64,000 nt of DNA, from contig JABIFF010000016.1 of the NCBI GenBank assembly GCA_018650845.1, positions 1 to 64,000 on the forward strand, in the 5' to 3' direction. The stretch's first letter is position 1. Each line of letters begins with the position of its first letter. The DNA comes from Chloroflexota bacterium (GTDB lineage: Bacteria; Chloroflexota; Dehalococcoidia; Lucifugimonadales; Lucifugimonadaceae). The position numbers and the translations under genes are program-made. The notes under the pieces are model-generated. The model saw only the letters and a program-made list of their open reading frames with translations, had not been told where the DNA came from and searched no databases. This document shows, piece by piece, positions 59,774 to 64,000 of the stretch.

Positions 59774-59797
59774 CGAACCCGCAAACATGCGAGTTCG
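59774..59797 (-). terminator. Terminator after cheX
   Basis: CGAACCCGCA pairs with TGCGAGTTCG (one mismatch) around AACA. On the minus strand it is followed by TTTTGTTTAATTTTG, a good T-rich tail, 36 bp beyond the cheX stop. Confidence 0.8.
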
Positions 59798-59832
59798 ATT
59801 TGAAATATTCGATTTATCAGAAAGAGAAGCGG

Positions 59833-60318
59833 TTAGGCTGCTTTTTCTACGTATCGAGCGTTCTCAGAAAGACCGATCCTGGCGGTTAGCGTGCCCAGGT
59901 CACTCTTGAAAGTAACGAGGATCTGCTTCGGGACAGTCGATGTGAGCGTCGAGCCACGTGGCTCGATGATTACTGGTGGGCTGATGTCGCAGGTGAAACC
60001 GTTCGACGCCAGCTCAGTTGCTGCGTTACCGGTGATGACGTTTGCGATTTCACCGAGGGCAGAAAGTGCCATCGGATCACGTGCATCCATGTCTTCACCG
60101 ATCATTCGCTTTACGACTTCCGACGATACTTCGTCGCTGAAACCGTAAAGTACGTTTCCTTCTAGTTTTCCGCTTACACCAATGATGGCGGTGATGTCGT
60201 CAGTTGTGTACTGGTATGACACAGCCTCTGCACCGGCGATTTCTAGTGGTACACCGAATTCCTTTTGCCACACCATCTGTGCAGGACCTAGGAATGGGTT
60301 AACAAACTCTTGCCGCAT
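59833..60318 (-). CDS. cheX: Chemotaxis protein CheX (CheY-P phosphatase family)
   Basis: 161 aa. The active helix E-x2-N signature is in ALGEIANVITGNAA. The fold is that of CheX/CheC-type phosphatases, which dephosphorylate response-regulator receivers. No other chemotaxis or flagellar genes are in the window; the neighbour upstream is a hybrid histidine kinase with a receiver domain, so a stand-alone role in a signalling pathway is possible. Confidence 0.9.
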   Translation of the reverse strand: MRQEFVNPFLGPAQMVWQKEFGVPLEIAGAEAVSYQYTTDDITAIIGVSGKLEGNVLYGFSDEVSSEVVKRMIGEDMDARDPMALSALGEIANVITGNAATELASNGFTCDISPPVIIEPRGSTLTSTVPKQILVTFKSDLGTLTARIGLSENARYVEKAA

Positions 60319-60617
60319 GAGTCAGAACCTTGACCTTGTTTCAAAAAATTCATTGCCGCCCCCGTTATAGGGATGGTTGCCCCATCTGGGACGGACTATC
60401 GAAGTGACGGATCAAGGTGAATGCATCACAGTTGCTCCGTTCAATGTTGTTCAATCTAAAACCACTTTTAGGCTGCCACATCAGTAAAAGTACCTAGTAA
60501 GCACAATGGGAAATTGCGCGCCGGCAAATGGAATTGCCGATTTACAAGGTGCTCTCGCAGAGATTTAACGAAGGTGTGCGCACTACGCGCCGTGCCGTTT
60601 GGTTAGATTGGGGCGGG
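60319..60617. other. Intergenic space between cheX and the hybrid kinase genes
   Basis: About 300 bp upstream of cheX and downstream of the kinase gene. It presumably carries the cheX promoter, since both genes lie on the minus strand. I find no gene, strong hairpin with T-run or member of the repeat families in it. Confidence 0.5.
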
Positions 60618-63407
60618 CTAGTCTTGCCTAGTAACGGGAGCTTTGTTTCTCGCTACCACGGCCATTAAGGCGGTGATGTCGGCAAGGCGAGGCGGTTTAT
60701 TGAGGATGCCGACGACTCGGGTCGAGATCGTATCTACGTCGAGCTGGCTGTTGGCCCATCCGGTCATAAGGATGACTTCGGTATCGGGTGATTCGATTTC
60801 AATAAACTCAGCCAGCATTCTGCCGTTGAGCTCTGGCATTTCTATATCGGAGACGACAACGTCGAATGGCGATCCTGCTTTGAAGTTCTCTATAACGAGT
60901 TCCGATGCTTCCGGTCCGCCGGGAGCTACTTCTACGGTATGGCCTTCAGCTGTGAGCATTTCTTGGACGACCATGCGGAGCATTGGTTCGTCGTCGACCA
61001 CGAGTACGTTGAGGTGGGCTCCTTCAGACGGTTGATCGACTGATTGTGATTTTTGAACTTGAGTTGGGCCATCAACCGGGAAGGCTAATCGGACGATTGT
61101 TCCTTTTTCATCACCCGGCAGTATCGAAACTGCGCCGGAGTGGCGTTGCATCACCTGCTGAACCATTGGAAGGCCTAGCCCTGTGCCTCCTTCGCCTTTA
61201 GTGGTGAAGAAAGGTTCGAGAGCTCGTTGAGCCGTTTCGCTGCTCATTCCAGCGCCTTGGTCTATGACGTCGATGACTACCTTTTCCGGGCTGGCAGTAT
61301 CGTTTTCCGCAGTTGGTATTGGCTGGGTGTATCCAGCAATGACAATTCGACCGCCGTCGGGCATCGCATCAACAGCGTTCAATACAAGGTTTGTAAGGGC
61401 TTCACGGATTTCAGTATCGATGCCGGGAATCTGTGGAAGCACTCGTGCGAAATCGGTCGAAACTCTTATTTGGCGACCACTTTCTAGTTGAGCGCGCCAT
61501 CTTGGGCGAGTGAGTTCTATCGTTTCACGAACCAGTTGGCGTACGTCTACAGGTTCGAAGCTCAGGCTGTCGGATTCGCGATCGCGGTAGAGCTGGCGCA
61601 TTCGTTCGACGATTCGAGATATGTCGAGAGCGGCCAGTCTTATGAGTTGGAGAAGTTTTTTAGAGTGATCGTCCATGCCCGACGAGTTTTGAAGGAGCAT
61701 GTCTGAAAATCCGACGACTGGGGAGAGAGCGTTGTTGATGTCGTGGGTGATACCGCTCGCCATTTGGCCCAGAGCTCTGAGACGTTCCTGGCGCATGGCT
61801 TGTTGCTGAGTTTCGACTAGCTCGGCGTTGATCACTCGGAGATTTTCGACTAGCCGGGCGCCGTAGATCGCTTGAGCTACCGATGCTCCGACCGCGTTCA
61901 TTAGTTCTACTTCTGCGGGACCGAGAGATCCAGATTTACTTCTTGCCACTACGATGGCGCCGTAGGTTTCTCCGTTTGCTCGCAGGGTGTGCCCAACAAC
62001 TGAGTAGAGGCCTGCGGCTGCAAATCTGTAGGCGAAATCGTCGAGATGCCCACCGGTTTCAGAGAGGTTGTGTGCTCCACTTTCGTCGTTGGGATTCAAA
62101 ATTATTGAATCGAAAACGGTCGAATCTTTCGGAATGGGTGGAGGAGTATGCGAGCCTGCGACCGCTGTGACTATGAACTCGCCTGATGTCGGATCGAGAA
62201 CAAGCCCTAGCACGCTATCGGCGGGTAGTAGGTCGGCGAGTCGAGATGTGACGACGTTCATGGTTGAATCGACGTCGTGAGTTTCTAGGATCGCTGTGGT
62301 GATGACGTTTAGTGTGGTGATTCGGGCGAGTCGGCGTAGTGCTGCTGATGCTTTTCGTTGATCGGTTACGTCACGGAGGATCACCAATCTTCCGGTTGCG
62401 ACTTGTTTGCCGCTATTGTTCGAAAGTGCTGTGACAGTTGGTGAGTATGTCGTTTCTTCTAATCCGGATTCGTTTGTGAACGTTAGATCTTTGACCACTG
62501 AAGCTGGAGATCCTGTACAGAGATCGTGTTCAGATAGATCACCGGGCAGTGCATCGCATAGGTGTTTGCCGATCAGATGCCCGTCGGTTGATAGAACGAG
62601 TTTTTCGGCGGCAGGATTGGTGTCGAGAATGTGCCCTTCAGAATCGAGTACGAACATCGCGTCGGGAATATTTTCAACGAGAATATCGAGAGCAACTGGT
62701 ACCAAATCGAACAGCTTGTGCCGCACGTATCCGTAGGCGACTATGACCCCTGAAATGGCGAACGACATTGGGGTTGGGTCGAAGTCGCCGAGCGGGTTTA
62801 GATCGGTGAGAAACAGAAGATTTGCTGCGAGAGGGATTGTTCCTGCTGCGATCGTGGCGATCATCTGGTTTCGGAACATCGAAGTTTCAGTAAACGCTCG
62901 ATACAGCAGGAAGCCGAATCCACCGAAGAACGCTAGATACGAGTAAACCCACGAAACCCAGAACCATGCTCCCCGATCGAAAACCACCGACACGCTTCCC
63001 GTATCACCAACGATTTGCGCATCGTGCCACATGAGGTTGTGTGAACCGTTTGTGGCCGTGAGCACTACGGTGATAGCTGGTATCACGAGAAGGGTTATTA
63101 GGAATCGAGAAGATACCGTGCGGATTCTGCCGGTGAGGTGAGCGGCTGTGATGAACCAGAAGACCGGAACTGTGGAAATTCCGACGTATTCAAGCGGGAC
63201 GAGAAGAAGCTTGTCATCGATATCTTCGAGAAGAACTTCGATAGCGTACCCGCCGGACCAAATGGCGGCGGCGATCATTAGCCACGCTACGGATGCGGCA
63301 CCTGGCGCCTGACGGCGGTTCCACATTAGAGCCGTCATCACAAGCGCGATGACTGCTCCAGCGAATGTGGCTGCTGCAACGAACGATGATGTTTCGAACA
63401 TTGCCAT
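60618..63407 (-). CDS. Hybrid sensor histidine kinase (7TM, PAS, GAF, HisKA, HATPase, receiver)
   Basis: 929 aa. Order: seven-helix N-terminal HisKA_7TM region (about 5-225), PAS (about 240-350), GAF (about 375-525), HisKA with H-box GITHDINNALSP (His555), HATPase with GAGMSSETAQ and GEGGTGLGLPMVQQ loops (about 650-775) and a C-terminal receiver (about 805-920) with phospho-Asp D854 and conserved Lys904. The inner membrane sensor would respond to a small ligand and pass phosphate to its own receiver. An outer partner was not found, though CheX may remove the phosphate. This is the largest signalling protein in the window. Confidence 0.94.
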   Translation of the reverse strand: MAMFETSSFVAAATFAGAVIALVMTALMWNRRQAPGAASVAWLMIAAAIWSGGYAIEVLLEDIDDKLLLVPLEYVGISTVPVFWFITAAHLTGRIRTVSSRFLITLLVIPAITVVLTATNGSHNLMWHDAQIVGDTGSVSVVFDRGAWFWVSWVYSYLAFFGGFGFLLYRAFTETSMFRNQMIATIAAGTIPLAANLLFLTDLNPLGDFDPTPMSFAISGVIVAYGYVRHKLFDLVPVALDILVENIPDAMFVLDSEGHILDTNPAAEKLVLSTDGHLIGKHLCDALPGDLSEHDLCTGSPASVVKDLTFTNESGLEETTYSPTVTALSNNSGKQVATGRLVILRDVTDQRKASAALRRLARITTLNVITTAILETHDVDSTMNVVTSRLADLLPADSVLGLVLDPTSGEFIVTAVAGSHTPPPIPKDSTVFDSIILNPNDESGAHNLSETGGHLDDFAYRFAAAGLYSVVGHTLRANGETYGAIVVARSKSGSLGPAEVELMNAVGASVAQAIYGARLVENLRVINAELVETQQQAMRQERLRALGQMASGITHDINNALSPVVGFSDMLLQNSSGMDDHSKKLLQLIRLAALDISRIVERMRQLYRDRESDSLSFEPVDVRQLVRETIELTRPRWRAQLESGRQIRVSTDFARVLPQIPGIDTEIREALTNLVLNAVDAMPDGGRIVIAGYTQPIPTAENDTASPEKVVIDVIDQGAGMSSETAQRALEPFFTTKGEGGTGLGLPMVQQVMQRHSGAVSILPGDEKGTIVRLAFPVDGPTQVQKSQSVDQPSEGAHLNVLVVDDEPMLRMVVQEMLTAEGHTVEVAPGGPEASELVIENFKAGSPFDVVVSDIEMPELNGRMLAEFIEIESPDTEVILMTGWANSQLDVDTISTRVVGILNKPPRLADITALMAVVARNKAPVTRQD

Positions 63408-63526
63408 GTGAATGGTGCCTAGGGGTGGAACGGGATGTGGGGTTGGAGATTACGAAGCTGCGACTTTGATCGCCATTACGAACGTTCAAAGCCTTTTCAT
63501 GCAGTTTCGACAAGGAACAGACTACA

Positions 63527-64000
63527 TCAAGCCTTTGGTATTTCGATCAGTACAGTCGCACCCATGTCGAGGTATTTGTTGCGAAGCTCGGGCTGGTAAC
63601 TGCGAATGCATAGTTTTGTATCGGTGCCTTCGAGCAATTTCAAAACATGCTCAATGCAGTCGTCATCTGTCTTTAAAGGATGCTGAGGATTTGCTTCGCG
63701 GTTAAACGAAAGATCGGCAGGTCCCCAAGAGAGGCAATCGACACCAGGGCGTGCAAACGTTTTTGCTCGCGTAACCGCGCTCAGCGATTCGATTTGTAGC
63801 CACAGAACGCCGTAATCGTTCCAGAAGTCAGCATATTCGTTGCGGTCGGTGTAATCGGCGCGCCATGAAGTGGGCGGTCCTCCCCAAGATCGTTTTCCTA
63901 CTTGTGGGTAGTAGAAGTAATCGAGTGCTTCTTGGGCGGTTTCTTCAGTTTCTGTTTGAGGTATTTCTACTCCGGCTGGACCGAGATCGAGAATGTTGCC
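63527..64000 (-). CDS. HpcH/HpaI aldolase family protein, 5' part missing at window edge
   Basis: Reading the minus strand from 64000 to a TGA at 63527-63529 gives 157 codons of open frame with no start, because the gene continues past the window. The sequence carries GNILDLGPAGVEIPQ, FYYPQVGKRSWGGPP, WLQIESLSAV and CLSWGPADLSFN, which match the HpcH/HpaI barrel (metal Glu in LQIES, metal Asp in GPAD). The same blocks are in the gene at 11984. It looks like a family member of the 2-oxo-acid aldolase group. Confidence 0.85.
   Translation of the reverse strand, partial: GNILDLGPAGVEIPQTETEETAQEALDYFYYPQVGKRSWGGPPTSWRADYTDRNEYADFWNDYGVLWLQIESLSAVTRAKTFARPGVDCLSWGPADLSFNREANPQHPLKTDDDCIEHVLKLLEGTDTKLCIRSYQPELRNKYLDMGATVLIEIPKA

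Noticed and set aside
60319-60617. Possible riboswitch upstream of cheX
   Set aside because: No recognisable aptamer core or terminator/anti-terminator pair by eye.
1-64000. CRISPR arrays, tRNA and rRNA genes
   Set aside because: No regularly spaced direct repeats with unique spacers, no cloverleaf with GGTTCGA-type arm or 16S/23S motifs were seen on reading the gaps; a tRNA search program would be needed for a firm negative.

Overview
The window looks like a chromosomal segment from a free-living, heterotrophic, aerobic marine bacterium. The best match is Chloroflexota of the SAR202 / Dehalococcoidia-related type. This is an inference from gene content: several enolase-superfamily (mandelate racemase/muconate lactonizing) paralogs side by side, two sulfatases, CaiB-type CoA transferase, D-aminoacylase, GMC oxidoreductase, HpcH/HpaI-type proteins, RraA-like protein, an RNase Y-YmdB block, and many TTG/GTG starts. 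No rRNA, tRNA, CRISPR array, prophage or recognisable transposase was found. By eye the base composition is near 50 % GC throughout.

Layout. (1) 1-2.5 kb: a nitrogen module, amt - orphan winged-helix regulator - glnK, preceded by a striking ladder of seven 5-mers spaced exactly 11 bp apart that resembles a GlnR operator. (2) 2.7-8.8 kb: an acetolactate-synthase-like TPP enzyme, then a copper module (His-rich small protein, cupredoxin-like membrane protein, tiny membrane protein, CopC-CopD-cytochrome c fusion). (3) 8.8-19 kb: CaiB CoA transferase, SDR, oligoribonuclease, HpcH/HpaI aldolase, two lipoproteins (one M23-like, one ricin-like), RraA-like protein, a diguanylate cyclase, TrmL, rhamnose mutarotase, amidohydrolase. 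(4) 19.2-19.85 kb: an HNH endonuclease gene bounded by 39-bp direct repeats, one of which is the 3' end of the neighbouring sulfatase gene. (5) 19.8-27.7 kb: two sulfatases, GYD protein, lipoprotein, Dus, GNAT, cupin, and a thioredoxin-fold protein with an in-frame TGA at the catalytic position that reads as a selenoprotein. (6) 27.8-38.8 kb: a carbohydrate/organic-acid catabolic island with GMC dehydrogenase plus small subunit, four enolase-superfamily dehydratase/racemase-like enzymes, Gfo/Idh/MocA dehydrogenase, D-aminoacylase and an NAD-dependent epimerase. (7) 39-48 kb: housekeeping block (PlsY, PHP phosphoesterase, YmdB, RNase Y, bL25, Fe-S-type Rrf2 regulator, MoeB/ThiF-like enzyme, cysteine synthase). 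(8) 48-60.3 kb: amidase, an SDR lacking the catalytic Tyr/Lys, tandem hydroxypyruvate-isomerase-like proteins, PEP carboxylase, PgpA, two alpha/beta hydrolases, SucCD, CheX. (9) 60.6-64 kb: a large hybrid histidine kinase and the 3' part of a second HpcH/HpaI-type gene running off the right edge.

Taken together the genes fit an oligotroph-like cell that scavenges ammonium under local control, takes up or handles copper, and oxidises sugars, sugar acids, amides and sulfate esters, feeding products to central carbon metabolism (PEP carboxylase, succinyl-CoA synthetase). Intergenic spaces are rich in short palindromic and composite repeats of several families, some arranged as inverted pairs of 120-190 bp.
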